Source: Mesorhizobium caraganae
GTDB lineage: Bacteria > Pseudomonadota > Alphaproteobacteria > Rhizobiales > Rhizobiaceae
Length of the DNA: 64,000 nucleotides
Assembly: GCF_016836705.1 (NCBI RefSeq)
Contig: NZ_JAFCGY010000012.1
Location: forward strand, 1 to 64,000
Direction of reading: 5' to 3'
Shown here: positions 51,211-60,625 of the stretch, piece by piece
How positions within the stretch are numbered: position 1 is the stretch's first letter
Layout: each line of letters begins with the position of its first letter
Notes under the pieces: model-generated
Told to the model about the DNA's origin: nothing
The model's database searches: none
The model's input: only the letters and a program-made list of their open reading frames with translations
Made by a program: the position numbers and the translations under genes

Positions 51211-53865
51211 ATGGCCATCGCGAGCCGATCCACCCTCGTTGTTCACGGCCGTCTCGCCGTGCGGGAATGCCGCCTGGCGGCGGCGCGCGACTGTCGTCAT
51301 GGCCTGCAGGTCATGTCCTTCGAGCAAGCGGCGGTGCGGCTCGCCGGAGGTTTCGTCCGGCCGATTGATGACGAAAGCCTGAGCGCCGCGATCCAGAAGG
51401 TCCTGCCGGCAACGCCAATGGGCGAGCTGGAGAGCATCAAATCGCTGCCCGGCATGATCGACGCAGCTGCGGACACCCTGCACAAGGCGTGGCGCGCGGG
51501 CATAGACCTCGCAGCGCGAGCGGTCGATCATCCGCGCCTCGAGGCCATCGCACGCCTGGAAGCTGCCGTCCTCGACCAACTTCCGGCCGGCATGATACGC
51601 CCCGTCGACATCGTCGCCGCGGCGACCGGCCGCGTCGGCCATGCGCCGGCTACCATCGGTGCGATGGAAATCGTCGGCCTCACCGAACTCTCGCCCTGCT
51701 GGAGACCGTTGCTCCGAGCCCTCACCGCGCAGATCCCGGTGCAGTGGACGGCCGGCCCGAGGAGCGTTCCCTCGTGGCTGGAAGGCACGGGCGTTACCGT
51801 CTCGCGCGCGCCGGCGCAAACGGCGGAAATCAGCGCTGTGAGCGCGGCGACGGCTTATCACGAGGCCATCGAGGCGATGCGCTGGGCGCGGAGCCTGCTC
51901 GCCTCGGGCGTGTCGCCCTCGCAGATCGCCATCGCGACCGCGTCTCCCGCCGACTATGACGATCATTTCCTGGCCCTGCGCGCCGACGCCAATATCGACC
52001 TGCACTTCGTCCATGGCGTCCGAACCGTGACCACCCGCGAGGGGCAGGCGGCCGCAGCGTTGGCGGACATCGTCGTTCGCGGCCTGTCGCAGTCGCGCTT
52101 GCGTCGCCTGACGGCGCTTTGCCGGGACAAAGGCCCTTTCGCGGCCCTGCCCGAAGGCTGGTTGCGCGTCCTGCCGACTGATGCCCCCCTGTCGACACCC
52201 AGCGCCTGGAACCGCCTGCTCGCCCGGCTGAGGCCAGAAGAATGGCCGGACGACGCGGATCACACCCCGACCTTACGCGCGGCCATCGACCTGCTCACCA
52301 AGGGGGCCGACGCAGCACCGGAGATCGGTGAGGCCTTTCTTAAGGGCCGCGCGCTCGCCATCTGGCGCAAGGGCCTCCTCGCCGGGCCGGCGGCCTCGAT
52401 CGACACCACCCTCGAAACCCTGAAGCAGGATGACGGGCTGGAGTCGTGCGTGTCCGTCGGCTGGATGCCTGCGAGCGCGCTAGCAGCCTCGCCGCGGCGC
52501 TTTGTGCGGCTGATCGGCCTCAACTCTTCGCACTGGCCGCGCGGAATTTCCGAGGACCGGCTGATCCCGGACCATATCATCCCCACTGCCGAGCTCGACC
52601 CGCTCCCAGTGAGCCTGGCCGATCGCCGAGACTTCGAGACGATCCTGGCAACGACGACCGGCGAAGTCGTCCTCTCGCGCGCCCGTCGCGACAGCGACGG
52701 ACGGCTGCTGGGACGCAGCCCCCTCCTCGCTGCGCACGGTCGGGAAATCTATCTCCGTCGCAACGCCGTTCCGATCCATGCCTTTAGCGAAACCGACCGC
52801 CTCATGGCCAGGCCGCAGGAGTTTAGCGCCGACCGGCAGGCGCTCAGCGCGCAAGGCTGCTGGCGTGACTGGCGGCGCACCGAGATCACGCCGCATGACG
52901 GCCTCATCCGGCCCGATCATCCGCTCATTCTCGCAATCCTGGCCCGCACCCAATCGGCCAGCTCACTCCGGCGTCTGCTGCGCAACCCGCTGAGCTTTGC
53001 CTGGGTCTATGCCTTCGGCTGGCGCGTGCCAGAAAGCACCATCGAACCGCTCGTGCTCGACGCGCTCGGCGTCGGCGATCTGGTTCACATGGTTCTCGAT
53101 CGCGCCTTACGTCATCTGGAGAACGCCGGTGGATTGGTGTTCGCCGACGCCGCGGCGATCACGGCGACGGTTGACCGGGCCGCGGTGCTTGTCGCCGCCG
53201 ATTGGGAAAGCGAACGTGCGGTCCCGCCCGCCGTCATCTGGGAGCGCACCCTGGGTGATGCCCGGCTGACGGCGGAGCGGGCTCTTGCCTATGGCGATGT
53301 GCTTCTGCCGGGTGCTCGCTCCTATGGCGAGGTGCCGTTCGGCGGGGCCGAGCCCAAGTCGGACGCGCAGACGCCGTGGGATCCCAATGTGCCGGTCACG
53401 ATTCCCGACACGGGTTTCAATATCGCCGGCTATATTGACAGGCTTGACATCGCAGGCGACGGCAAGCGCGCGCTGGTCCGCGACTACAAGACCGGCCGTC
53501 CTCCGCGAGGCGACATCCGGCTGAACGGCGGCCGCGAGCTTCAGCGCTGCCTCTATGCCTTCGCGGTGAAGGCGCTGCTGGGCGATGAGGTCGCGATCAG
53601 CGCCTCGCTGCTCTACCCGCGTGAGCCAATCAACCTCCAGCTCGAAGATCCGGACGCGGTCCTCGCTGAGATCACTGACTATCTGTGCGCGGCGAGGAGC
53701 AGCTTCGCCGGCGGTGCCGCGCTGCCAGGCCCCGACACCGGCGGCGACTATGACGATCTCGCCTTTGCCCTGCCGGCGAATGCCAGCGCCACCTATTGCA
53801 AACGCAAAATGCCGGCCGCGACCGAACGGCTCGGTCAAGTCACTCAAATCTGGGAGGCGGAATAA
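51211..53865 (+). CDS. AddB/RecB-like PD-(D/E)XK nuclease with degenerate helicase
   Basis: An 884-residue protein resembling AddB. The N-terminal region lacks a Walker A motif, so the helicase half seems structural. RLIGLNSSHWPRGISEDRLI near 430-449 resembles the AddB/UvrD motif after strand V. The C-terminal nuclease has NIAGYIDRLDI, LVRDYKTGRPP near 753-763 (catalytic Asp-x-Lys) and ELQRCLYAFAVKALLG near 776. Iron-sulfur Cys residues of canonical AddB are not evident. GAAAGGAGGG is an excellent ribosome binding site. It overlaps the AddA-like start by one base, forming a two-gene DNA-end-processing system. Confidence 0.82.
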   Translation: MAIASRSTLVVHGRLAVRECRLAAARDCRHGLQVMSFEQAAVRLAGGFVRPIDDESLSAAIQKVLPATPMGELESIKSLPGMIDAAADTLHKAWRAGIDLAARAVDHPRLEAIARLEAAVLDQLPAGMIRPVDIVAAATGRVGHAPATIGAMEIVGLTELSPCWRPLLRALTAQIPVQWTAGPRSVPSWLEGTGVTVSRAPAQTAEISAVSAATAYHEAIEAMRWARSLLASGVSPSQIAIATASPADYDDHFLALRADANIDLHFVHGVRTVTTREGQAAAALADIVVRGLSQSRLRRLTALCRDKGPFAALPEGWLRVLPTDAPLSTPSAWNRLLARLRPEEWPDDADHTPTLRAAIDLLTKGADAAPEIGEAFLKGRALAIWRKGLLAGPAASIDTTLETLKQDDGLESCVSVGWMPASALAASPRRFVRLIGLNSSHWPRGISEDRLIPDHIIPTAELDPLPVSLADRRDFETILATTTGEVVLSRARRDSDGRLLGRSPLLAAHGREIYLRRNAVPIHAFSETDRLMARPQEFSADRQALSAQGCWRDWRRTEITPHDGLIRPDHPLILAILARTQSASSLRRLLRNPLSFAWVYAFGWRVPESTIEPLVLDALGVGDLVHMVLDRALRHLENAGGLVFADAAAITATVDRAAVLVAADWESERAVPPAVIWERTLGDARLTAERALAYGDVLLPGARSYGEVPFGGAEPKSDAQTPWDPNVPVTIPDTGFNIAGYIDRLDIAGDGKRALVRDYKTGRPPRGDIRLNGGRELQRCLYAFAVKALLGDEVAISASLLYPREPINLQLEDPDAVLAEITDYLCAARSSFAGGAALPGPDTGGDYDDLAFALPANASATYCKRKMPAATERLGQVTQIWEAE

Positions 53866-56800
53866 TGAGCAGCGTGTCTAGGGCCCTCAAGGATGACGAT
53901 GCGCGACGCGACGCGATCAGTCTCCATGATCGCTCGATCCTGGTCGAAGCTGGCGCAGGCTCCGGCAAAACTGCCGTCATGGCCGGACGCATCGCCGTCA
54001 TGCTCGCGGAGGGCGTCCCCCCGCGCGCCATCGCCGCCGTCACCTTTACAGAGCTAGCAGCCAGTGAGCTGCTTTCGCGCGTGCGCGAAATTGTTGCCGA
54101 TCTTGCGGTCGGCAACATCTCGACCGAGCTGCGCGTGGCGCTGCCCGGTGGCTTGTCGCAGGCGCAGCGCGACAATCTCGCCGCCGCGACCGCCGTGATC
54201 GACGAAATCACCTGCTCGACCATTCACGGCTTCTGCCAGCGTCTGATAAAGCCCTATCCGGCCGAAGCCGACATCGATCCTGGCGCCGGCGTCATGGATC
54301 GCAACCAGGCCGATCTCACCTTCCTTGAGATCGTCGATGGCTGGCTGCGCGAGCGTTTGTCCGGCGATCAGGACGGCATCCTAGCCGAAATGGTCCTGCA
54401 CAGCCCCGGTGAAACCGTGGCGCTCGTCCACAAGATCGCTGAGAATCTGCGCCGCTGCCGCACCCTCGCAGCGCCACCCGTCTCGCCGCTTGACGGTCAT
54501 CTGACAGACTTTCGGCAGGCGACGGCGGATTTCGCGGCCTTCATGCGCGGGGCAGCGGCGACCGAGCCGGAAACGGTCGCGATCGTCCAGCGGCTGGCCG
54601 AGATGGCGACCGCGCTGGCGGCCGGTCCCGATCCCGCAACGCCCTCCGGCCTGGTCCAGCTTCTGACCTTGCGTCCGCACCCGGATCTTTGCACCAAGGC
54701 AGGCGCCTTCCTCTCCTATCGCAAGAAGGGCAAATGGACCGAAGCGGCGAAGCGCGCTGGCCTCTCCAAGGCCGACGGCGATCGGCTGAACGATGCAGCC
54801 GAGGTCCAATACACCGCCTGCTGCGCGGAGTGGGATGTGCTTCTCCAGTCCGCTGCCAGCCAGGTTCTGGAGGCGCTGATCGACGACGCGCGTCCGATCC
54901 TGCAGCGCTATCGCAATTACAAGCGGGCGAGTGCCCAGCTCGACTTCGATGACCTGATCTTCGCGGCGCGCGACCTGCTGCGCGACCATAACGATGTCCG
55001 GCGCGCGCTGGGACAGCGCTTCGCGCGTGTCCTCGTCGATGAGTTCCAGGACACCGATCCCGTGCAAACCGAGATCTTCTGGCGGCTGTGCGGCGATCCG
55101 GTCGACGACGTTGACGACTGGACACGGTTCCGGATCCGGCCGGGCGCTCTGTTTCTGGTCGGCGACCCCAAGCAAGCGATCTATCGCTTCCGCGGCGCCG
55201 ACGTCGGCGCCTATGTGCAGGCTCGCGATGCCTTTCGCACGCAGGACCCCGACAGCCTTCTGTCGATCTCCACCAATTTCCGTTCCTGCGCCTCGATCCT
55301 CACCTTCGTCAACGAGCGCTTCGAGGCGGTGCTCTCGGCCGATGGCCAGCCCGGTTTTACCGCTCTCGACCCTTTTCACGACGATCGCGGCGACCTGTGC
55401 GTGGCGGCCATCGACGTGGCCGTGGCGGACGAAAACGGCAAGGCCAGCGCCGAGCGGCAGCGCGATGCCGAGGCCGATGCCATCGCCGATCTGTGCGTGC
55501 GCCTGATTGATACCCATCCCATTGTCGACCGGCGCAGCGGGACGGAACGTCCTTGCCAGCCCGGCGATATCGCTTTGCTGGCCCCGACCGGCGCAGAGCT
55601 GTGGCGCTATGAGGAGGCGCTCGAACGCCTCGGCATTCCGGTGGCGACACAAGCCGGCAAGGGTCTCTTCCGCCGCCAGGAAATCCAGGACCTGATCGCG
55701 CTGACCCGCGTTCTCGCCGACCGGCGCGACACGCTGGCGCTTGGCGCGCTGCTGCGCGGCCCGCTAGTCGGCCTCACCGAAGAGGAACTCCTGGACATTG
55801 TCTGGGCGCTGCCGCGTTCCGAAGAACAGCCCGACCGAATTCCCCGTCTCGACCTCGGCGTCGATCCAGCCGCCATCGTTCATCCGCTTGCACGAGAGAC
55901 CATCGAAAAGCTGCAGACGCTCTACCGCCGCAGCAACAGCACGACGCCGCACGAATTGCTCTCGCAGGCCGTGGACATGATGCGCGTTCGGCCGCTCCTT
56001 CTCGCGCGTCATCGCGGCCAGGCCGAACGCGCGCTCGCCAATGTTGATCTCTATTTGAGCCTGTCGACCAGCTACTCCATTCGCGGTCTTCGCGCCTTCG
56101 CCGAGGCGATGACCGCAGCCTGGACCGACGAGGCGCGCGCAGTGGAGGGTCGGCCAGATGCGCAGGAAGAAGCCGTCGCGCTCTTCACCATGCACGCGGC
56201 CAAAGGCCTCGAGTGGCCAATCGTCATCCCGGTCAACACCATGACGGGCGTCATGGCGCCCGACAGTGCGGTCATCGACCGTCAGACGGACACCTTCTAT
56301 TGCCCGGTCCTGGGCGTCGCGCCGGACGGCTACGAAGCCGCGCGCCAGGCTGAGAAAGACGAGCTGGATCGGGAGCGCGTCCGCCTCTGGTACGTGGCCG
56401 CCACGCGCGCCCGCGAACTTCTCATCCTGCCCCGGCTCGACACAACGCCGTCGAAGTCCGCTTGGATCGGTCTCGTCGATCTTTCGCTGGCCGAACTCCC
56501 CGGCCTGGACCTCTCGCATCTGCCCGCCGACGTCGCGACGGCAGCCAACGGAGCGGCCAATACCCAAACTCGCGCAATCTTCGCCACGGAAGCCGAAGCC
56601 ATTGCCGCGCGGCAGGCGCGGCTGACCTGGCTTGCGCCCAGCCGGGATGAGAACACCGCCGGAGCCGTGCTGCAGGAAGAAGAGGCCAGGATCTGGACCG
56701 GATCGGCTGATGACCAGCCAGCCGAACTGGAAGCCGCTGTTCTGGTTCAAGGAAGCCGCGAACGCGGACTGATCCTGCACAAGCTCATAGAAGAGGTGCT

Positions 56801-57257
56801 GACCAGGGAAACCAATGAGGCAAAGGCAGCCCTTGCAGACCGAGCCACCATACTCATCCGCGCCCTCGGCCGGTTTCCGGTCGCCGACCCGGCGACGGGA
56901 CTGTCTGCCGAGGAACTGGCGGGCTGTGTCGTCCAGACCCTTGCCCTGCCCCAAATCGCGGTCTTGCGGCCGGATCTCCTGGCCGAGTTTCCCGTCTATG
57001 CCGCGCATGCGGACGATAGGATGGAAACGGCAACGGCCGGAATCGCGGATGCCCTAACTCTGACGTCTGAAGGCCGTCCCGCCGTCGTCGTCGATTGGAA
57101 GAGCGACGTGGCGCCCGATCCCCAGACACTCGACCACTACCGCGCGCAGGTTCGGGCCTATCTCGACATGACCGGAGCCGAGCGCGGTCTGATCGTGCTG
57201 ATGACCATAGGTGCGGTGATCGGTGTCGGGCCGACAGCCCAGCCGATGGCGGCCTGA
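53865..57257 (+). CDS. AddA-like UvrD/RecB helicase-nuclease
   Basis: A 1130-residue AddA/RecB-type protein. SF1A motifs are Q and Walker A EAGAGSGKTAV (about 28-38), LVDEFQDTDPVQTEIFWRL (motif II), LVGDPKQAIYRFRGADVGAY (motif III), MHAAKGLEWPIVIPV (motif V) and LWYVAATRARELLI (motif VI). The C-terminal nuclease contains AGIADALTL near 1058 and VVVDWKSDVAP near 1074-1083 with catalytic Asp-x-Lys. The start is ATG 53865, overlapping the previous stop; the longer frame to 53796 lies in the previous gene. It is separate from housekeeping AddAB and so a likely defence or anti-plasmid module. Confidence 0.87.
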   Translation: MSSVSRALKDDDARRDAISLHDRSILVEAGAGSGKTAVMAGRIAVMLAEGVPPRAIAAVTFTELAASELLSRVREIVADLAVGNISTELRVALPGGLSQAQRDNLAAATAVIDEITCSTIHGFCQRLIKPYPAEADIDPGAGVMDRNQADLTFLEIVDGWLRERLSGDQDGILAEMVLHSPGETVALVHKIAENLRRCRTLAAPPVSPLDGHLTDFRQATADFAAFMRGAAATEPETVAIVQRLAEMATALAAGPDPATPSGLVQLLTLRPHPDLCTKAGAFLSYRKKGKWTEAAKRAGLSKADGDRLNDAAEVQYTACCAEWDVLLQSAASQVLEALIDDARPILQRYRNYKRASAQLDFDDLIFAARDLLRDHNDVRRALGQRFARVLVDEFQDTDPVQTEIFWRLCGDPVDDVDDWTRFRIRPGALFLVGDPKQAIYRFRGADVGAYVQARDAFRTQDPDSLLSISTNFRSCASILTFVNERFEAVLSADGQPGFTALDPFHDDRGDLCVAAIDVAVADENGKASAERQRDAEADAIADLCVRLIDTHPIVDRRSGTERPCQPGDIALLAPTGAELWRYEEALERLGIPVATQAGKGLFRRQEIQDLIALTRVLADRRDTLALGALLRGPLVGLTEEELLDIVWALPRSEEQPDRIPRLDLGVDPAAIVHPLARETIEKLQTLYRRSNSTTPHELLSQAVDMMRVRPLLLARHRGQAERALANVDLYLSLSTSYSIRGLRAFAEAMTAAWTDEARAVEGRPDAQEEAVALFTMHAAKGLEWPIVIPVNTMTGVMAPDSAVIDRQTDTFYCPVLGVAPDGYEAARQAEKDELDRERVRLWYVAATRARELLILPRLDTTPSKSAWIGLVDLSLAELPGLDLSHLPADVATAANGAANTQTRAIFATEAEAIAARQARLTWLAPSRDENTAGAVLQEEEARIWTGSADDQPAELEAAVLVQGSRERGLILHKLIEEVLTRETNEAKAALADRATILIRALGRFPVADPATGLSAEELAGCVVQTLALPQIAVLRPDLLAEFPVYAAHADDRMETATAGIADALTLTSEGRPAVVVDWKSDVAPDPQTLDHYRAQVRAYLDMTGAERGLIVLMTIGAVIGVGPTAQPMAA

Positions 57258-57522
57258 TCGGAGGGACTGTGCATGCCATCAGCGTCTAGCGACGGTCGAC
57301 GCATATGGGCTTGCCGCCGCTATCGACGATCTGCCGGCCTCCTCTCGGTTTTTTCTGGCGAATGCCAAGGCTCGATACCGGCTGCCGTGATCTCACTGAT
57401 TGGCTGAGTTCTGTCGCAGATCCCCACGACGGCGGACTTGAAGAGCAACAGATACATTAGCATGAGATGTCTGGATTGATTGGTCGGCTTAACCGAGCCT
57501 CAGTACGCCGTCGGTAAAAGGC
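57258..57522. other. Intergenic region, no gene
   Basis: About 265 bases between the AddA-like and HNH genes. GC content drops toward the right end. TCTCGGTTTTTTC near 57341-57353 could be a weak terminator, and the promoter for the HNH operon must lie before 57523. No coding frame is supported. Confidence 0.4.
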
Positions 57523-58539
57523 ATGAAGACTGGGTATATTTGGGGGAGCGATTTGGCAGGCAAAATCTATGTCATCATGACGGGGAACGAAAACAGCCTT
57601 TGGTCTCGGTGCCTCAGCGAGAGCCTCGTAGCCCTCGAATTTGGCAAGACCTATTTTGATCCATGGCGCGCAGAAGACTACGATAGCTATCTGGAGGTTA
57701 CGAAAGCTGACGCCGCCAAAGACGACTCAGAGGCCGACGTCAAAGGTCGGGCGACGCTCTGGTTCAATCGAGGTAACGACCTGACGCGCAGCGAAGGCGA
57801 TCTCTGGCTCCACAGAGACAAGAACAGCGATAGTCTCTATTGGGCCCAGACGACGAGTGCCGATCCGGTTTTTGATCACTCCGATCCCGACAGCGTTATG
57901 CTCGCGAAGCCTGTCACCAAGTGGTCCCGCCATGACAAGAAAGAGAAGCCGTTGTCATGGAAGACGATCCATCCCGTCGCGAAGGACTATATCTCCTCAA
58001 TGGCAGCCATGTTCAGCGTCGCCAATGCGGATATGAAAGGCTATGTGCAGGCGCTCATCGACGGAGGTGACCTCACTCCGTGGCATTCGCGCCCAAAGTG
58101 GGAAGAACGCCTCGGCGTGCACAAAGGGAAGACCCTCGGATCGAGCGTGTCGCTGCATGAGCTCACTCTCGCAAACCTCATGCTCTCGATCACGGGCGCG
58201 GTTGCGAATTCGAATGGCCAGAAGGTCTTCAAAACCTTGAAGAACAAGGAACTCCATTGTTCCGAGGCCGAGATGAAGGCTCATCTTGCCAACCTCTACG
58301 AGGAGCAGAAGGGGAAATGCGCCATCACCGGCCTTACGATGCATCTGCATGGGCAGGACGATTGCGATAGCGATATGCTTGTTTCTCCAGACCGGATTGA
58401 CAGCTACGGCCACTATTCGATCGGCAATGTTCAGCTCGTCTGCCGTTTCGTGAATTTCTGGAAGATGGCTCAGGATAATAACCGCTTTGCCGAACTCCTG
58501 GACCGCGTGGTGGCCAACCGGCTCGCAGATACGTTGTAG
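57523..58539 (+). CDS. HNH-type endonuclease with uncharacterised N-terminal domain
   Basis: A 338-residue protein. The C-terminus, about 255-325, has EEQKGKCAITGLTMHLHG, DSDMLVSPDRIDSYGHYSIG and NVQLVCRFVNFWK. A single Cys, Asp-Arg-Ile-Asp and Gly-His-Tyr followed by Asn and Cys resemble HNH endonucleases of the SPDRID...GY...NVQLVC type. The first 230 residues (GKIYVIMTGNENSLWSRC, VKGRATLWFNRGNDLTRS) are unrecognised and may sense modified or foreign DNA. AAAAGG lies upstream of the ATG. Base composition is lower in GC than the genes at 45-57 kb, suggesting separate acquisition. Confidence 0.75.
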   Translation: MKTGYIWGSDLAGKIYVIMTGNENSLWSRCLSESLVALEFGKTYFDPWRAEDYDSYLEVTKADAAKDDSEADVKGRATLWFNRGNDLTRSEGDLWLHRDKNSDSLYWAQTTSADPVFDHSDPDSVMLAKPVTKWSRHDKKEKPLSWKTIHPVAKDYISSMAAMFSVANADMKGYVQALIDGGDLTPWHSRPKWEERLGVHKGKTLGSSVSLHELTLANLMLSITGAVANSNGQKVFKTLKNKELHCSEAEMKAHLANLYEEQKGKCAITGLTMHLHGQDDCDSDMLVSPDRIDSYGHYSIGNVQLVCRFVNFWKMAQDNNRFAELLDRVVANRLADTL

Positions 58540-58598
58540 CCGCGCGCATCGACCCTCCTGTCTCGCACGTTCAAGATGACAAGGCGCAGTTCATTATC

Positions 58599-59252
58599 GT
58601 GCCGCAGGAAGTGACCGTCGAAACTAGCCAAGCGTTCGTTCGCGACTTCGAAAGTTGGACGATCACAAACGGATTTCGAGATTTGGTTGAGACCTTCTCA
58701 GTGTTCCTCGTGGCGGTGTTTTCGATCGCGTACATCCTTGAACGGGGCACGGTGCTTAAAGAGGATCACGACAAGGCGATACGAAAATTCGATCGCGGCG
58801 GAGTGGAGGCTCAGCTTGCGGCGCTTACAAAGACGCTTGGGCTAGACGGAGGGTTTTCACAGATGTTTGTGTCCTTGAACAGCGCGCGGAAATGCATGGC
58901 ACATCGCAGGGGCATCGTGAGTTTGGAAGACACCGGCCCGCTAGAGGAGTCGTTCGTACTACGCTGGCGCACGAGGTCATTGATGCTGGAGGATGAAGGC
59001 GATGCAACCTTAGCGCCGTATCGTGACGAACCGCTTTATGTCGAAAAGGGAGAAGCGATCCTTTACGCGGAAGTTGAGCGGACAACGGTGTTTAGCCTCG
59101 GGGAGCAAATTCGCCTCAGTCGGCACGATCTTTCGGAGATTTGCTACGGCGTGATGATTGCGACCGAATGCGTTCGCGAACGTCTGATCAATCTCGGAAG
59201 GAAGCAAGGGAAGATCGTCGACAAAAGCCCGCCTTTGGAAAGTCGACCGTGA
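58599..59252 (+). CDS. HEPN-like protein
   Basis: A 217-residue mostly helical protein. FVSLNSARKCMAHRRGIVSL (about 88-107) contains R-x4-H within a helix, the catalytic motif of HEPN RNases, in the RNCxxHRRG form seen in abortive-infection proteins. ITNGFRDLVETFSVFLVAVF is an amphipathic or hydrophobic N-terminal helix. The start is uncertain: GTG 58599 is used, and the open frame continues upstream without a better start. It overlaps the protease gene by TGATG (59250-59254), implying a two-gene module. Confidence 0.6.
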   Translation: MPQEVTVETSQAFVRDFESWTITNGFRDLVETFSVFLVAVFSIAYILERGTVLKEDHDKAIRKFDRGGVEAQLAALTKTLGLDGGFSQMFVSLNSARKCMAHRRGIVSLEDTGPLEESFVLRWRTRSLMLEDEGDATLAPYRDEPLYVEKGEAILYAEVERTTVFSLGEQIRLSRHDLSEICYGVMIATECVRERLINLGRKQGKIVDKSPPLESRP

Positions 59253-60046
59253 TGTTCATTCGAGATTACCCCGGCATCAATACCGTCAAAGTAGGACGGC
59301 TTTTTCTTAAGCCGGGAGATGTTTACGAGACAATCACGCAATCCTGTCGCATGGTCTTTCATGAGGCCAGCGACCGGTCGCTTCCGCTAGGCCGCGCTGG
59401 CTCAGCAACGTTGGTCCGATATGCGGGTGTGAACTACGTCGTCGCCACGAGACATCAGTTGGGCATAGCCCGTGGTGCAAGCGTGCCAACGAACATTCTC
59501 GATACGATCAGGATAGGGAGCGGCAAGGGGCTACTTTCAAACATCCCACTAAAGGCCTGCATCTTCGAACTTTCGAATGTGGACGAAGAGTACCACGACG
59601 TCCTGCTTTTCAAGGCGGCGGACACTTGGAAAACTCAGCATTCTGACCAGCCGTTTTTCTATCCTCTTGCGCCATTCTCTAAGGCCAACCGGGTCAAGTC
59701 CTTCTTGGTCGGCTACCCGACAATCGAAGGCGTGATGGATGAGTACCTAGAAGGTTTCGTCCCCGAACAACCTGGCTCCATTCACATCAAGCGAGCGATC
59801 TCTGACTGCGATCTAGACAAGAGCTACCTGACAAATGTCGAATTTTACCGGCGCTACCTTAATGTTCGCGAGCGGCCGGTTGTCGACGGCTACAGCGGCG
59901 GAGCGGTGTTTTCGCTGACTGGCGAATTGGAGAATTTGGAAATCGTACTGGACGGAATCGTGGTGCGCGCTGGCGCACAACACATCCACGTCGTAGACGC
60001 TGACTATCTCTTAAAAATCATTACGGACCAATCGAAACGGGGCTGA
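59252..60046 (+). CDS. Trypsin-like serine protease
   Basis: A 264-residue protein with a chymotrypsin-fold triad. VRYAGVNYVVATRHQLGIA supplies His near residue 66, EYHDVLLFKAADTW Asp near 112, and PVVDGYSGGAVFSL (GxSGG) Ser near 216. The conserved SFLVGYP strand lies between. There is no signal peptide, so it acts in the cytoplasm, unlike secreted proteases. ATG 59252 overlaps the HEPN-like stop. Cytoplasmic trypsin-like proteases coupled to effectors in defence islands often activate them by cleavage; here the HEPN-like protein is the natural candidate target. Confidence 0.75.
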   Translation: MFIRDYPGINTVKVGRLFLKPGDVYETITQSCRMVFHEASDRSLPLGRAGSATLVRYAGVNYVVATRHQLGIARGASVPTNILDTIRIGSGKGLLSNIPLKACIFELSNVDEEYHDVLLFKAADTWKTQHSDQPFFYPLAPFSKANRVKSFLVGYPTIEGVMDEYLEGFVPEQPGSIHIKRAISDCDLDKSYLTNVEFYRRYLNVRERPVVDGYSGGAVFSLTGELENLEIVLDGIVVRAGAQHIHVVDADYLLKIITDQSKRG

Positions 60047-60089
60047 ACGCCGACACGGCCGATGGAAGGTCCGATGCCGTAGGCCATTG

Positions 60090-60617
60090 CTACTCGTCAG
60101 CCAACTGTGACGCCTCCCCAAGGGTCGGGATGATGGACGCCAGCGGGCCTTCGACATCGATCCCGTAGCGACCCGCCAGCGCCGCCACTTGGTGCCCTAC
60201 GGTTGCCCGGAACGCTCCCAACGCCACAAAGAAGGCCGGACGGGCATGGCTCCCGCGCCACTGATAATCGAAGTGGCGATAATCCTCGTGCTGCTCATCA
60301 TGGAACCGTCGCCCGGCGTCACGGATCGCGCGAAGAGGCACGACGGCGAACGCGTCGGCGGAAAGCGCTTGAAGAGTCTTGGTGCCTTCCTCGCGTATCT
60401 GGTGGATCGAATGCCCCACCTCTGCCTCGGTCTCCATATCGAAGGGATTGTAGAGGACGCGTCGATCTTCGAGAAACACGAGGAAGCGGCGTACGATTTC
60501 TGTCTCTGAGGGGCCGGGGTCCGACCAAGACACGCCGAAGACAGGTGTACTGATACCGGTTACCCGGCGTGCGGTCTCAGCAGTGACCTTGCTGCTCTTG
60601 CGGAAGAGATTGCGCAT
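60090..60617 (-). CDS. DUF6650-like hypothetical protein
   Basis: A 175-residue protein. ARRVTGISTPVFGVSWSDP (about 15-34) and EIVRRFLVFLEDRRVLYNPF (about 40-59) followed by a helical region (HSIHQIREEGTKTLQAL, then RDAGRRFHDEQ) match what I remember of DUF6650, a family of unknown function. The ATG at 60617 follows AGGAGG. It starts 8 bases after the stop of the gene at 60626 in the same direction, so the two form an operon. The final helical region is longer than I expect for the family. Confidence 0.6.
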   Translation of the reverse strand: MRNLFRKSSKVTAETARRVTGISTPVFGVSWSDPGPSETEIVRRFLVFLEDRRVLYNPFDMETEAEVGHSIHQIREEGTKTLQALSADAFAVVPLRAIRDAGRRFHDEQHEDYRHFDYQWRGSHARPAFFVALGAFRATVGHQVAALAGRYGIDVEGPLASIIPTLGEASQLADE

Positions 60618-60625
60618 ACCGCCTC

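Noticed and set aside
54381..57008. Long minus-strand frames (54381-55652, 55764-57008)
   Set aside because: Antisense to the AddA-like gene; compositionally Arg/Gly/Ala-rich mirror translations.
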